The notes beneath the pieces were generated by a model. That model was not told where the DNA came from and did no database searches. It worked only from the letters and a program-made list of their open reading frames with translations. A DNA stretch of 64,000 bases from Saprospira grandis str. Lewin (GTDB taxonomy: Bacteria; Bacteroidota; Bacteroidia; Chitinophagales; Saprospiraceae): contig NC_016940.1 of NCBI RefSeq assembly GCF_000250635.1, forward strand, positions 3,286,501 through 3,350,500, written 5' to 3'. Each line of letters opens with the position of its first letter. Positions within the stretch are counted from its first letter, which is position 1. Positions 34,893-43,701 of this stretch are shown here, piece after piece. The position numbers and the translations under genes are program-made.

Positions 34893-37166
34893 ATGAACTA
34901 TCAACAAATTTATGAGCAGCTCCCTACGCCTGCAATTATCCTATCCGAAGACCTTCGGATAGCGCTAGTAAATCAAGCTGCTACAGAATTATTAAAGCAG
35001 GAGGCAAGCCAACTCATTGGCGAGTATAGCAGCATTTGCCTGCCTTTTGTGCCGCAGGCCCTACAAGCTTACCGCAAAGGAGAACGGCAAGCAAAAGTCT
35101 ATGAGCTTTATGGCTTATTTGAAGGCGTATCTCATTTGCGCGTCCATATTCAAGAACTGAAAAATGAGGCAGAAACTAAACGCTATCTGCTTTTCCTCGA
35201 AGACCAAAGCGAACAGGCCCAAATGCAAGCCGGCTCTCAAGCCCTGCAATTGACCATCGATAAGTCTTTTGGCCGTATTGAGTTTGACCCTCTCGGAAAT
35301 ATCCTCTATCTCAATGATAATTTTGCCCAACTCATGGGCTTTAATTCTGCCCAAGAGGTCATCGGTAAACATCACTCTATTTTTGTGAGCGATAGCTACA
35401 AAAAATCTATAGCGTACCAACAGTTTTGGCAGTCTTTGGCCCTAGGCCAAACCCAAGAAGGGGAGTTTAAACGCCAAAATATCAAGGGCGAAGATGTCTG
35501 GATCCAAGCCGCTTATACCCCAGTCAAAAACCAAGAGGGAAAGGTGAGCAAGATTGTTAAAATTGCCCTAGATATCACAAAACAAAAAGCTATTTCACTC
35601 AATGCAGAGGCCCTCCGAGAAACTATAGATAGCTCTTTTGGCCGAATTGAGTTTGATCCAAATGGAAATATCCTAGATGTTAATGATAATTTTGTCCAAC
35701 TAATGGGCTATCACCATAAACGAGAGTTACTCGGCCATCATCATTCTATGCTGGTGGACCCCGACTACCGAAATAGTGATAAATATCAGCAGTTTTGGGC
35801 CGACCTCTCTATGGGCCAAAAACAAGAAGGGGAGTTCCGCCGCATCTCTAAAACAGGAAAAGATGTTTTTATCCTAGCGGCCTATACTCCCGTAGAAGAT
35901 GAATCGGGCCGAGTGACTAAGGTGGTCAAAATCGCTAATGATATTAGCCGCCAAAAAGAGGTGGTCCTAGAAGTCAATCGTGTGGTGGCCGCCGCAGGCC
36001 AAGAAGGTAATCTGGGCGCCCGACTCAAGCTAGAAAATGCAAGTGGCGACTGGCTAATGCTGGTCGATTCTGTCAATATGCTGCTCGAATCTGTCTCTAC
36101 ACCCATCGGCCAACTTGGCAAAATTATCGACCAATTGGCTGAGGGCGACCTCACTGGCCAATTCGATATCGAAGTCCAAGGCGATATCCGCAATCTTAGC
36201 GAAGGAATCAACCAAGCTATCCTTAGCCTCAATGGCCTGCTCACGAATACGGCCCAAATTGCTGATCTGCTGGCCACTGCCTCAGAAGAAATGCTGACCA
36301 AAGGCGAGGAAATGCAAAGTACAACCAAAGAAGCCGCTTCCGCAACTCAACAAATGGCCCAAGGAGCCCAACAACAGGCGCAACAAACCGATGAGGCCAG
36401 CAAACAAATGGATGAGCTGCTCAAGGCCGCTAACCTGATGAAACAAAAGGCCGAGCTGATTAACCAAGCCGCTCATAAGGGCCAAAGTTCTTCCTCAGAA
36501 GGCCTGGCTACCCTAAAACTTATGGTCGATAATATGGAGTCGATCCGCCAATCTGCCCAAAGTACAGCCCAGTCTATTTCGGTGCTCTCCAACCGCTCCG
36601 AGGAAATTGCAAGCACGCTCAGCATTATTACCGATATCGCCTCGCAAACCAATTTACTGGCCCTAAATGCCGCTATCGAAGCCGCTAGAGCCGGTGAAGC
36701 CGGCCGAGGTTTTGCCGTGGTCGCCGAGGAAATTCGCAAACTGGCCGAGGGCTCCCGCCGCTCTGCCGTCAATATCGAACGCATCATCCGAGAGGTCCAA
36801 AAGGATATCTATGCCGCTAGCCGAGCTATCGAGCTGATGGAGGAAAATGTGAAGTCGGGCGGAGAAGCTTCTAAAGAGGCTGAAGAGGTCTTTAAGGATA
36901 TTCAAGAGTCTAATAACCAAACGTTTAGCCTCTCGGAAAGTATCGTCTATTCTAGCAACCAACAAAAGGAGGCTATTGATGCTACGGTCCGAAATATCGA
37001 GAAAATTGTCGTGGTCGCCGAGGAAACTGCCTACGGTACCGAACAGGTCGCCAATTCTACCCGAGTGCTCAGCCAAGGGATGAATGAGGTTTCGGCAACC
37101 AGTAAGGACCTGGCCGAAGTGGCTACCCAACTCCAAGAGAATATTCTGAAATTTAAATTGAGATAA
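34893..37166 (+). CDS. soluble methyl-accepting chemotaxis protein with three PAS domains
   Basis: 757 residues with no signal peptide or membrane segment, so a cytoplasmic receptor. PAS-like domain 1 covers ~1-110; PAS 2 (~118-232) and PAS 3 (~240-355) are near copies, both opening with [13 protein letters not shown] and closing with [13 protein letters not shown] / [18 protein letters not shown]-like stretch (~395-450, [17 protein letters not shown]) leads into the signalling helices; the hairpin tip reads [20 protein letters not shown] then [13 protein letters not shown]-type soluble receptors usually sense redox or oxygen through a cofactor; none can be assigned here. First gene of the che cluster; cheW starts 1 nt after its stop. 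Confidence 0.94.
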   Translation: MNYQQIYEQLPTPAIILSEDLRIALVNQAATELLKQEASQLIGEYSSICLPFVPQALQAYRKGERQAKVYELYGLFEGVSHLRVHIQELKNEAETKRYLLFLEDQSEQAQMQAGSQALQLTIDKSFGRIEFDPLGNILYLNDNFAQLMGFNSAQEVIGKHHSIFVSDSYKKSIAYQQFWQSLALGQTQEGEFKRQNIKGEDVWIQAAYTPVKNQEGKVSKIVKIALDITKQKAISLNAEALRETIDSSFGRIEFDPNGNILDVNDNFVQLMGYHHKRELLGHHHSMLVDPDYRNSDKYQQFWADLSMGQKQEGEFRRISKTGKDVFILAAYTPVEDESGRVTKVVKIANDISRQKEVVLEVNRVVAAAGQEGNLGARLKLENASGDWLMLVDSVNMLLESVSTPIGQLGKIIDQLAEGDLTGQFDIEVQGDIRNLSEGINQAILSLNGLLTNTAQIADLLATASEEMLTKGEEMQSTTKEAASATQQMAQGAQQQAQQTDEASKQMDELLKAANLMKQKAELINQAAHKGQSSSSEGLATLKLMVDNMESIRQSAQSTAQSISVLSNRSEEIASTLSIITDIASQTNLLALNAAIEAARAGEAGRGFAVVAEEIRKLAEGSRRSAVNIERIIREVQKDIYAASRAIELMEENVKSGGEASKEAEEVFKDIQESNNQTFSLSESIVYSSNQQKEAIDATVRNIEKIVVVAEETAYGTEQVANSTRVLSQGMNEVSATSKDLAEVATQLQENILKFKLR

Positions 37167-37167
37167 T

Positions 37168-37671
37168 ATGCCCAAAGAGGAAAATCAACAGGCCTATATC
37201 TCGCTGGATGAACTGCAACAGGCCGCCCAAGAGGAACGCAAAAAAATGACCGACACAACCAAAGGTCCGCAAATCCAATTGGTGAGCTTTGAGCTTGGAG
37301 AAACAACCTACGCCCTCCCCATTTCGGCCGCTAAAGAAGTGCTGCCCTGCCCCCCTATGGCCAAAATTCCCAAGGCGCAGGCCCATATCCAAGGGGTGGT
37401 CAATGTCCGTGGAGAGATCCTTGCAGCCATCAATATCTTTAACTTGCTCGACCAAAAAATAGGGGCCGAACAAAAGGCGGATTTCTTTCTGGTCCTCCAA
37501 CAAAAGGATAAAAAACAAGGCCTACTCATCCCCAAACTGCCCGAAACCCTCAAGGTGAATCTCCAAGATCTCCAAAAAGCAGATGGGCTCTTCCAAAATA
37601 ATCCTTATATCAAAGCCCTTTTTCAAAGCCCAAAAGGAATTGCGGTGCTTCTAGATATTGATAAAATTTAA
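37168..37671 (+). CDS. cheW: chemotaxis coupling protein CheW
   Basis: 167 residues. After a ~35-residue charged lead (EENQQAYISLDELQQAAQEE) comes the CheW SH3-like fold: QLVSFELGETTYALPISAAK, then EVLPCPPMAKIPKAQAHIQG and VVNVRGEILAAINIFNLLD with the conserved NVRGE. It links receptor and CheA in the cytoplasm. The ATG follows the mcp stop by 1 nt. A type-B module begins 11 nt after its stop, separating it from cheY. Confidence 0.94.
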   Translation: MPKEENQQAYISLDELQQAAQEERKKMTDTTKGPQIQLVSFELGETTYALPISAAKEVLPCPPMAKIPKAQAHIQGVVNVRGEILAAINIFNLLDQKIGAEQKADFFLVLQQKDKKQGLLIPKLPETLKVNLQDLQKADGLFQNNPYIKALFQSPKGIAVLLDIDKI

Positions 37672-37682
37672 GCTGCTGTTTT

Positions 37683-37775
37683 GGGGCCTCCCGCCTTCGG
37701 CGGGCGGTTACTCCCTTCGGTCGTCGAACTGCGGCCTAAAGGCCTTGTTGTCGCTCCGCAGCTCGCTGCTGTTTT
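37683..37775 (+). repeat. type-B structured module, copy 2
   Basis: Plus orientation, 11 nt after the cheW stop. Begins GGGGCCTCCCGCC-TTCG, includes TTACTCCCTTCGGTCGTCGA and a hairpin GGCCTAAAGGCC, and ends GCAGCTCGCTGCTGTTTT fused directly to core copy 12. Confidence 0.8.
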
Positions 37776-37891
37776 GGGGCCTCCGCAGCAAAGCTGCGGC
37801 GCTACGTTTCGCAGCTCGCTATTCGCTCGGCCCTGCGCCAGCAAGCTGGCTGGGTCTGGCCCCTCGGGCCACTGCTGCACATCGCTAGGCC
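37776..37891 (+). repeat. GC-rich structured element, copy 12 (GGGGCCT/AGGCC type)
   Basis: Plus orientation. Internal pair GCAG with CTGC. Together with the type-B module it fills most of the 324-nt gap between cheW and cheY; 37892-37995 shows a short AT-rich leader and nothing else. Confidence 0.9.
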
Positions 37892-37995
37892 AATACAAAG
37901 GGCCTTTGGCCAAAAAACTCGCCAAGGCTCGCCAAAAAATAAAGGGCTAGCCCCTAAATTCATTTTTAATTATCCACCCTCCTCAAAAATCCATT

Positions 37996-38379
37996 ATGAA
38001 AAAGAAAGTCTTAATTGTAGACGATTCGCTCTATATGCGTAGCCTGATCCTCAAGTCTTTTCAGGCTGCAGAAGAAGAATATGAAGTGGTCGGCCAAGCC
38101 GCCAATGGCGAACAAGCTATTGATTTGGCCATGGTCCTAGAACCCGACCTCATTACCCTAGATAATATCTTGCCCGATATGATCGGTAGCGATATTCTAG
38201 AGGTCTTCCAAGCCGAAGAACTAAACGCCAAAGTCATTATGATTAGCGCCGTAGGCCAAGAGTCTGTTATTCAAGATTGCCTCAAATTGGGGGCCTCTGC
38301 CTATTTGGTCAAACCCTTTACCCCAGAAGAATTACTCGATACCGCAAATAAATGCCTCAATGACCAAATTACCGAATAA
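37996..38379 (+). CDS. cheY: CheY-type response regulator
   Basis: 127 residues, a lone receiver domain. The acidic pocket VDDS is near the start, the phospho-acceptor Asp56 is in LITLDNILPDM, the switch Ser is in VIMISAVGQ and the lysine in YLVKPFTPEE. It should carry the CheA signal to the motility or output machinery. The cheB gene starts 20 nt inside its 3' end in another frame, so they are coupled. Confidence 0.94.
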   Translation: MKKKVLIVDDSLYMRSLILKSFQAAEEEYEVVGQAANGEQAIDLAMVLEPDLITLDNILPDMIGSDILEVFQAEELNAKVIMISAVGQESVIQDCLKLGASAYLVKPFTPEELLDTANKCLNDQITE

Positions 38380-39409
38380 GCCCAAACGCATCTTATTGGC
38401 CGAAGATTCGGCTGTGATGCGCCAGCTGATTCGTTCTTGGTTGGGCAATAATCGAGGCTATGATATTGTGGGCCAAGCCAGAGATGGTAAGGAGGCCGCA
38501 GAAATGGCCGCCAAATTTCAACCTGATTTGGTCCTGATGGACCTTTTTATGGGCGATTACGACGGCCTTTATGGGGTAGAGCAAATTATGAAATCAAATT
38601 GCCCTTGTCCCATTTTGTTGCTCTCTGCAGCCAGCCAAGGCGAAGAGCTTTTGCTCAAAGCCTTGGCGGCTGGGGCCACCGATGTACTGGCCAAGCCCTC
38701 TTTGCGCGATGGCAATTTGCAGCATTTTGGTCTAGAGTTGGACCAAAAAATTAAGGCGGCCCTAGCCACTAATTTGGCCCAAAAACCACAGGCTTTTGCT
38801 AGCCAAGCCAAACACTCTTTTTCAACAGATTTGCCCTACGAAATGCTATTGTTGGGCGCTTCTACTGGCGGTCCCGCCACCCTAGAGTTTATTTTGGCCC
38901 AATTGCCCGAAAATTGGCCGCTGCCTATTGTTATTGCCCAGCATATGCCGCAGGCCTTTTTGCCCGCTTTTGCCAGCCGCCTACAAAAGTTGTCGAAACT
39001 AAAGGTGAGTCTGGCCCAAAATGGAGAACGCCCAAAACCCAATCAGGTCTATTTGGCCCCTGGAGATCATCATTTGCTCTTGCGGGGAATTCCTAATGAC
39101 TACCTTTTTGCTTGGAGCCAAAGAACGCATCCTTCCTATAATTACCCTTCTGTAGACGCCCTTTTTGAGTCGGCCGCAGAGGTGATTGGAAAAACTCTTT
39201 TGGGGGTTTTGCTCACGGGAATGGGGTCCGATGGGGCCAAAGGCTTATTGGCCATTAAGGAGGCTGGCGGCTTTACGATCAACCAAGATGAAGCTAGCTC
39301 TAGCATTTATGGAATGCCCCGAGCGGCTCAAGAAATAGGCGCCAGCCGAAGGGAGTTGTCTCTCTCGGCTATTCCGCCCTTTTTGGTCCAATTACTAGAT
39401 ATGGAGTAG
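38360..39409 (+). CDS. cheB: chemotaxis protein-glutamate methylesterase CheB
   Basis: 349 residues. The N-terminal receiver has acceptor Asp61 (LVLMDLFMGD), and KPSLRDG supplies the conserved Lys. The C-terminal methylesterase/deamidase domain has the catalytic Ser in LLGASTGGPA, His in VIAQHMPQAF and Asp in LTGMGSDGAKG. It removes methyl groups from the receptor for adaptation. Its ATG lies inside the end of cheY. Element copy 13 follows at once. Confidence 0.96.
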   Translation: MTKLPNKPKRILLAEDSAVMRQLIRSWLGNNRGYDIVGQARDGKEAAEMAAKFQPDLVLMDLFMGDYDGLYGVEQIMKSNCPCPILLLSAASQGEELLLKALAAGATDVLAKPSLRDGNLQHFGLELDQKIKAALATNLAQKPQAFASQAKHSFSTDLPYEMLLLGASTGGPATLEFILAQLPENWPLPIVIAQHMPQAFLPAFASRLQKLSKLKVSLAQNGERPKPNQVYLAPGDHHLLLRGIPNDYLFAWSQRTHPSYNYPSVDALFESAAEVIGKTLLGVLLTGMGSDGAKGLLAIKEAGGFTINQDEASSSIYGMPRAAQEIGASRRELSLSAIPPFLVQLLDME

Positions 39410-39440
39410 GCGGCAAAGCCGCCTTGGCCGCAGGCCAACT

Positions 39441-39554
39441 GGCCTAGCGATGTGCAGCAGTGGCCGTTAGGCCAGACCCAGCCGCCGCAGGCGGCGCAGG
39501 GCCGAGCGAAGAGCGAGCTGCGAAACGTAGCGCCCGCCGAAGGCGGGAGGCCCC
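39441..39554 (-). repeat. GC-rich structured element, copy 13 (GGGGCCT/AGGCC type)
   Basis: Minus orientation between cheB and cheA; a GCGGC-AAAG-GCCGC hairpin at 39409-39424 sits at its far end. GGGG end faces cheA, 34 nt before the likely TTG start. Internal pair GCAG with CTGC. Confidence 0.9.
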
Positions 39555-39588
39555 AAAAAAACAGTTAAACTCAGTAAAAGCAAAACAG

Positions 39589-41244
39589 TTGGAAACAGGA
39601 GATGAGTACAAGGCGATATTTTTAGCAGAAGCAGAACAGCAGCAGGCGGAACTAGAAGCCTTGTTTTTGCAGCTAGAAGCTAGTCCCGAGCGCAAAGACC
39701 TCTGGGCCCCTATTTTTAGGTTGACGCACACCCTAAAGGGGAATGCTATGGGCCTAGGTTATGAGGGCATTGCGGCGGTGAGTCATCTTTTGGAAGATTA
39801 TTTTAAGGCCCTACAGGCTGGAGAATTTCCGCTTTGGCCCGATGATATTGCGCTTTTTTTGCGAAGCAGTGACCTACTTTCTGATTTAATTGCGGCCATT
39901 CGGACGGAAGAAAAACTAGCCTATAAAGGCTTTAGCACCAAGCTAAAAGTAGCTTTGCGAAAGGCCAAAAAGCGGGAAAATAGGGTGGAGGCGCTGCCTA
40001 CCTCTGAAGAAAAAGAAGCGCCTAAAGAACCCGCCGAAAACCTATCGGCTCCTCGAGATATTCGGCTTTCGGACCATTTGAAAGTGCCCGTAGAACGGCT
40101 AACGCAGCTGCTCAATTTGGTGGGAGAGCTCAGTATAGAAAAGGACCGATTGATGTTGGAAGATCAGCAGGAAAAAGGCAATGATTATCGCTTTTTGACC
40201 CTACATCGGCTGAGTACAGAGCTGCAATACCAGATTATGCAACTGCGGATGTCTGAGTTGCAGTTGCTCTTTGCCAAATATCCGAGAATCTTGAGCGACT
40301 TGTGTCGACAAACGGGCAAAAAGGCCCGCCTAGAGATTCGGGGAGGACAGACGGAGATTGACCGCAACCTTTTGCCCGTTATTGCCGATGCCTTACAACA
40401 TTTATTGCGCAATGCGATGAGTCATGGCATAGAAAAGCCCGAGGAACGCCTATTGGCGGGCAAAGAGGAAGTAGGGACATTATTGTTGCAGGCAAGGACC
40501 AATAAGGACCAGGTTGTTATTGAGTTAACTGATGATGGAGCGGGCGTAGACCGTAAAAAAATTGAGCAAAAACTCATTGAATTAGGTTGGCTAACTGCGG
40601 CCCAGCTGGCCAAATTGAGTGATGAAGAATGCTTTGAATACCTCTTTAAATCGGGTTTTTCTTCGGCCAGTGAATTGACTGATTTGGCGGGTAGGGGAGT
40701 GGGCCTAGATGCGGTTCGGAATGCCCTACAATCTTTGGGGGGCAAACTGAGTTTGTCCACCGTTTTAGGCAAAGGAAGTACCTTTTGTTTACAAATGCCT
40801 TACTCTATGGCCATGCGCACCGTGCTTCTTTTTGAGCAAGGCGGACAAAGCTTTGCCCTGCCTATTGATATGGCGGATTTAGTGCTGAGCATTAGGCGCA
40901 AATCTTTAGAGTGGGTGGGCCAGAACTGGATGTGCAACTATGAGGGCGACTTTTATCCGATTCGGGCTTTGGCCCAGGTATTTGGGCAAAAAAAAGAAGG
41001 CATCGCCGAGCTAGATGCAGAGGCGGAGCTTCAGCTCTTACTTTTGCATTATGGAGATCAGCGAATGGCCCTTTGGGTAGATCGTTTGCAGCAACAAAAA
41101 GAGATTTTTGAACGCAAATTAGCTCCTCCCTTAGACCAACATCCTTTGTTTAGGCGAGCTGCGATTTTGGGCAATGGCGAAGTTTGTTTGCTATTGACCA
41201 TAGACACACTATTTGAGGACTTCAAGCGAGAACGGGATGCGTAA
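39589..41244 (+). CDS. cheA: chemotaxis histidine kinase CheA (probable TTG start)
   Basis: About 551 residues from a TTG at 39589. The frame is open further back to a GTG at 39460, but that part is repeat sequence. From the TTG the Hpt histidine (RLTHTLKGNA) is His47, close to His48 of E. coli CheA, which supports this start. Domains: Hpt (1-115), dimerisation helices with SDHLKVPVERLTQLLNLVGE (~160-215), GHKL kinase with LLRNAMSHGIEKPEER, TDDGAGVD and LAGRGVGLDAVRNALQSLGG, and a CheW-like regulatory domain (~405-550). No separate CheY-binding domain stands out. The cheC-like gene overlaps its end by 8 nt. Confidence 0.93.
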   Translation: METGDEYKAIFLAEAEQQQAELEALFLQLEASPERKDLWAPIFRLTHTLKGNAMGLGYEGIAAVSHLLEDYFKALQAGEFPLWPDDIALFLRSSDLLSDLIAAIRTEEKLAYKGFSTKLKVALRKAKKRENRVEALPTSEEKEAPKEPAENLSAPRDIRLSDHLKVPVERLTQLLNLVGELSIEKDRLMLEDQQEKGNDYRFLTLHRLSTELQYQIMQLRMSELQLLFAKYPRILSDLCRQTGKKARLEIRGGQTEIDRNLLPVIADALQHLLRNAMSHGIEKPEERLLAGKEEVGTLLLQARTNKDQVVIELTDDGAGVDRKKIEQKLIELGWLTAAQLAKLSDEECFEYLFKSGFSSASELTDLAGRGVGLDAVRNALQSLGGKLSLSTVLGKGSTFCLQMPYSMAMRTVLLFEQGGQSFALPIDMADLVLSIRRKSLEWVGQNWMCNYEGDFYPIRALAQVFGQKKEGIAELDAEAELQLLLLHYGDQRMALWVDRLQQQKEIFERKLAPPLDQHPLFRRAAILGNGEVCLLLTIDTLFEDFKRERDA

Positions 41245-41725
41245 ACAAGAAGAATTTAGTCAGTTGCTATTGGCTGCTGTACCAAAAATGCTCGAGCTTT
41301 TGCAGAGCTATAGTGGGAAAAAGGTAAACTACTTGGGCATAGACTGTCTGGACCAACTTCCGAAGGAGGGGAGTTGTTGGCAAACCCAGCTGAAAGGCCC
41401 AATTGTAGGCGCATCTTTTTTGCTCATTCCTCAGGCTTGGAAACAAGCAATTTTGGCCCAAGCAGGAGCGGCTGTCTCTGCCGAAATGGAAGAAGCCTTT
41501 TTTATCGAACTGGACAACATCCTTTCGGGGAACTTTTTGGCCAGCTTTGCGGACCATTATGAGGGCTTAATTTATGGTTTACCCCCAGTATTTAAAAACT
41601 GGAAAGAGATAAGCGCGGAGAGTTGGTCTTTTCGCTTATCTTTTAGCGCAGTGGGCCTCCCCAAGCCAGTCTGTATTTATTGGACCGTAGCTGGGGAACA
41701 GCTACCCAAAAATAGGATAAAATAA
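41237..41725 (+). CDS. CheC-like chemotaxis protein
   Basis: 162 residues from the ATG at 41237, which overlaps the cheA stop (ATGCGTAA). The core FIELDNILSGNFLASFAD resembles the CheC/CheX/FliY helix that carries the CheY-phosphatase E-x-x-N residues (Glu and Asn of ELDN). CheC family proteins bind or dephosphorylate CheY and help adaptation. A single such motif is visible, whereas CheC usually has two, so it may be a CheX-like or a divergent form. The cheR gene follows 3 nt later. Confidence 0.75.
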   Translation: MRKQEEFSQLLLAAVPKMLELLQSYSGKKVNYLGIDCLDQLPKEGSCWQTQLKGPIVGASFLLIPQAWKQAILAQAGAAVSAEMEEAFFIELDNILSGNFLASFADHYEGLIYGLPPVFKNWKEISAESWSFRLSFSAVGLPKPVCIYWTVAGEQLPKNRIK

Positions 41726-41728
41726 GCC

Positions 41729-42571
41729 ATGAAGTTTTCTACACCTGCTACAGCTAGCGATGAAGAACTAGCAGCTTTTATTTCTGCAGTTAAACAGCGT
41801 TTTGGTATGGATTTTAGCGGATATGAAGCAAAATCTTTAAAACGAGGACTTTCTCGCCTGATGCTGCGTTATGATTATACCCTACTCACACAGCTTTGGG
41901 GACATATTTTGAAGGACCGCCAGATGATTCAGCATTATGTAGATGAATTGATGGTCAATTTAACGGCCTTCTTCAGAAATCCAGAGCTCTGGCGAGGATT
42001 AAGAGATGAACTCTTGCCAGAGTTTAAGTCTAGAAGGTCCATGAAAGTTTGGCATGCAGGCTGTTCCTCTGGCGAAGAAGCCTACAGTATGGCGATTTTG
42101 CTCAAAGAGAGCTACTTTTTGCAACAGGCCGAAATTTGGGCCTCTGATCTTAGCCAGAAAATGCTGGATCGAGCAAAAAAGGGCTGCTATTATAGCAATA
42201 GCCAAGGCCGCTTTTTTAAAAACTATGAAGAGTTTAGCCCTCGCAATAGGGCCAAAGCTTACGTTACTTTAACAGAAGACCAAAAGGACTTCTGTATGCA
42301 CCCTAACTTGAAGAAGAAGATTAACTTTTTTCAACACAATCTTGTCCAAGACGATTACCCCCAAGACTTCGACTTGATTTTGTGCCGCAATGTCATGATT
42401 TACTTTGACGAGCGGCTCAAAATGAACAGCCTCAAGCGTTTTCATCAAAGCCTTAAGCCAAATGGCTATTTGATTATTGGCTACTATGATGTACTCCCCA
42501 AAGCTGGACAAGATTATTTTGAACCCTATTGCTTGAGCCGTCGAATTTATAAAAAGAAGGAATTATTATGA
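41729..42571 (+). CDS. cheR: chemotaxis protein methyltransferase CheR
   Basis: 280 residues. The N-terminal helical domain (~10-75, with GMDFSGYEAKSLKRGLSRLM) is followed by a SAM-dependent methyltransferase domain: MVNLTAFFRNPELW, the SAM loop VWHAGCSSGEEAYSMAILL and FDLILCRNVMIYFDE, all standard for CheR. It methylates receptor glutamates using S-adenosylmethionine. No C-terminal pentapeptide-binding oddity is visible. Its stop overlaps the ATG of the second CheR-like gene by 4 nt. Confidence 0.95.
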   Translation: MKFSTPATASDEELAAFISAVKQRFGMDFSGYEAKSLKRGLSRLMLRYDYTLLTQLWGHILKDRQMIQHYVDELMVNLTAFFRNPELWRGLRDELLPEFKSRRSMKVWHAGCSSGEEAYSMAILLKESYFLQQAEIWASDLSQKMLDRAKKGCYYSNSQGRFFKNYEEFSPRNRAKAYVTLTEDQKDFCMHPNLKKKINFFQHNLVQDDYPQDFDLILCRNVMIYFDERLKMNSLKRFHQSLKPNGYLIIGYYDVLPKAGQDYFEPYCLSRRIYKKKELL

Positions 42572-43350
42572 TGGTAAGAACCGAAGAAATTGACTCTCTG
42601 CTTTCTGGTTTGGCCAATAAATTTGGTGCAGACTTTAAAGGCTATTCCCCCAGTTTTCTAAATGAAAGAGTAGAGTTGCTGATGGAAGAAGAACAGATTA
42701 ACTCTATTTTTTCGCTTTGGAGCCAAATTTTGCGCAATGCCGATTTGGGCCAAAGAACGATTCGCTTTTTGCAGGCTAGAGATAATAGCTTTTTTCACCC
42801 CCTTTCTCAATGGCGACACTTTAAGCAGTTGCTAGAAGAAAAAGCAAGCGGAAACCTATGCATTTTATATATGCAAGTAGGAAGAGGCGAGGGCCTGCAC
42901 AGTTTGGTCCTTTTGCTAGAGGAAATGGGGCTGTCGGCTAAGATTGAGGCCACAGATGCAGACCCTAGCCTTTTGAAAATTGCCAAAAAAGCAGAATACC
43001 CCAATTTACAAAAGGAATTGACAATTAAGTTTCGTTTGCTTTTCCCTCAGGGCGATTATAAAAAGTACCTGAGTAGCTCTAGCCCCAACCGCCTTAGCTC
43101 GCGCTATCAGAAAAACTTGAGCTATAGCAGCCGAAATTTCTGCAAGATGGTCCCTAGCCGAAATAAATATGATCTCATTATTTGTTCGGAGGTGATTAAA
43201 CGCTATGATGAACAAAACCGAAAAAAGATTTTAGACCATTGCTATACGGGCCTGAAAAAAAATGGCCTGCTTTGCTTAGGTCCCCAAGATGAAATTACGG
43301 ATGAAGCGGATTTTATGCCTTTGGGCATGGGGATCTTTCAAGCGAAGTAA
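42568..43350 (+). CDS. degenerate CheR paralogue
   Basis: 260 residues, aligning along its length with the upstream CheR. Landmarks are kept but altered: GADFKGYSPSFLNERVELLM for GMDFSGYEAKSLKRGLSRLM, YMQVGRGEGLHSLVLLLEE in place of the CheR SAM loop, and YDLIICSEVIKRYDEQ for FDLILCRNVMIYFDE. The N-F-R target loop TAFFRNPELW is replaced by NSFFHPLSQW. Loss of the CSSGEE and RN residues suggests it no longer methylates, or does so differently; it could act as a partner or inhibitor of CheR. Last gene of the che operon, followed by a strong terminator. Confidence 0.85.
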   Translation: MMVRTEEIDSLLSGLANKFGADFKGYSPSFLNERVELLMEEEQINSIFSLWSQILRNADLGQRTIRFLQARDNSFFHPLSQWRHFKQLLEEKASGNLCILYMQVGRGEGLHSLVLLLEEMGLSAKIEATDADPSLLKIAKKAEYPNLQKELTIKFRLLFPQGDYKKYLSSSSPNRLSSRYQKNLSYSSRNFCKMVPSRNKYDLIICSEVIKRYDEQNRKKILDHCYTGLKKNGLLCLGPQDEITDEADFMPLGMGIFQAK

Positions 43351-43372
43351 TTGGTCCAAAAGGAGCAGGCGC

Positions 43373-43407
43373 AGCCGCCAAGGAATTTTTCCTTGGCGGC
43401 TTTTTTT
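43373..43407 (+). terminator. terminator of the che operon
   Basis: 13-bp stem (43373-43385 with 43389-43401), 3-nt T loop, then a run of seven T. It lies 22 nt after the stop of the second cheR. Confidence 0.92.
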
Positions 43408-43456
43408 GTGCTGGGCCGAGCGAAGCGAGGCCTTGCCGCGCCCAAAGGGCGCAGCC

Positions 43457-43577
43457 GGCCTAGGGGCCTGTAAGGGTGCCCCAAAGGGGCAGACCGACTT
43501 TTGAGCGAAGCGAAAAAGGAGGGCCGAGCAAGCCTGCGAGCCCTGCAAGGGCCCGGCCGCCGAAGGCGGCAGGCCCC
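43457..43577 (-). repeat. GC-rich structured element, copy 14 (GGGGCCT/AGGCC type)
   Basis: Minus orientation. Ends GGGGCCTGCC and CCCCTAGGCC; internal pair GGG (CAGGGCTCGC) with CCC (CACCCTTAC). An extra GCGAAGCGAGGC-type segment lies at 43408-43456. Confidence 0.85.
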
Positions 43578-43701
43578 AAAAAATCAAAACAGAAAAAGGG
43601 ACAAAGAAAAACAGTTCTGTATCTTGCGAACTAGGCCCTAGCTACGTTGATCAAAAGTATGGGCCGCCAATGCGCTCTTTCTCTCTGCACAAAAATAAAT
43701 T

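Noticed and set aside
39460-39588. N-terminal extension of CheA from a GTG
   Set aside because: It is encoded by element copy 13 and would move the Hpt His far from its usual position.
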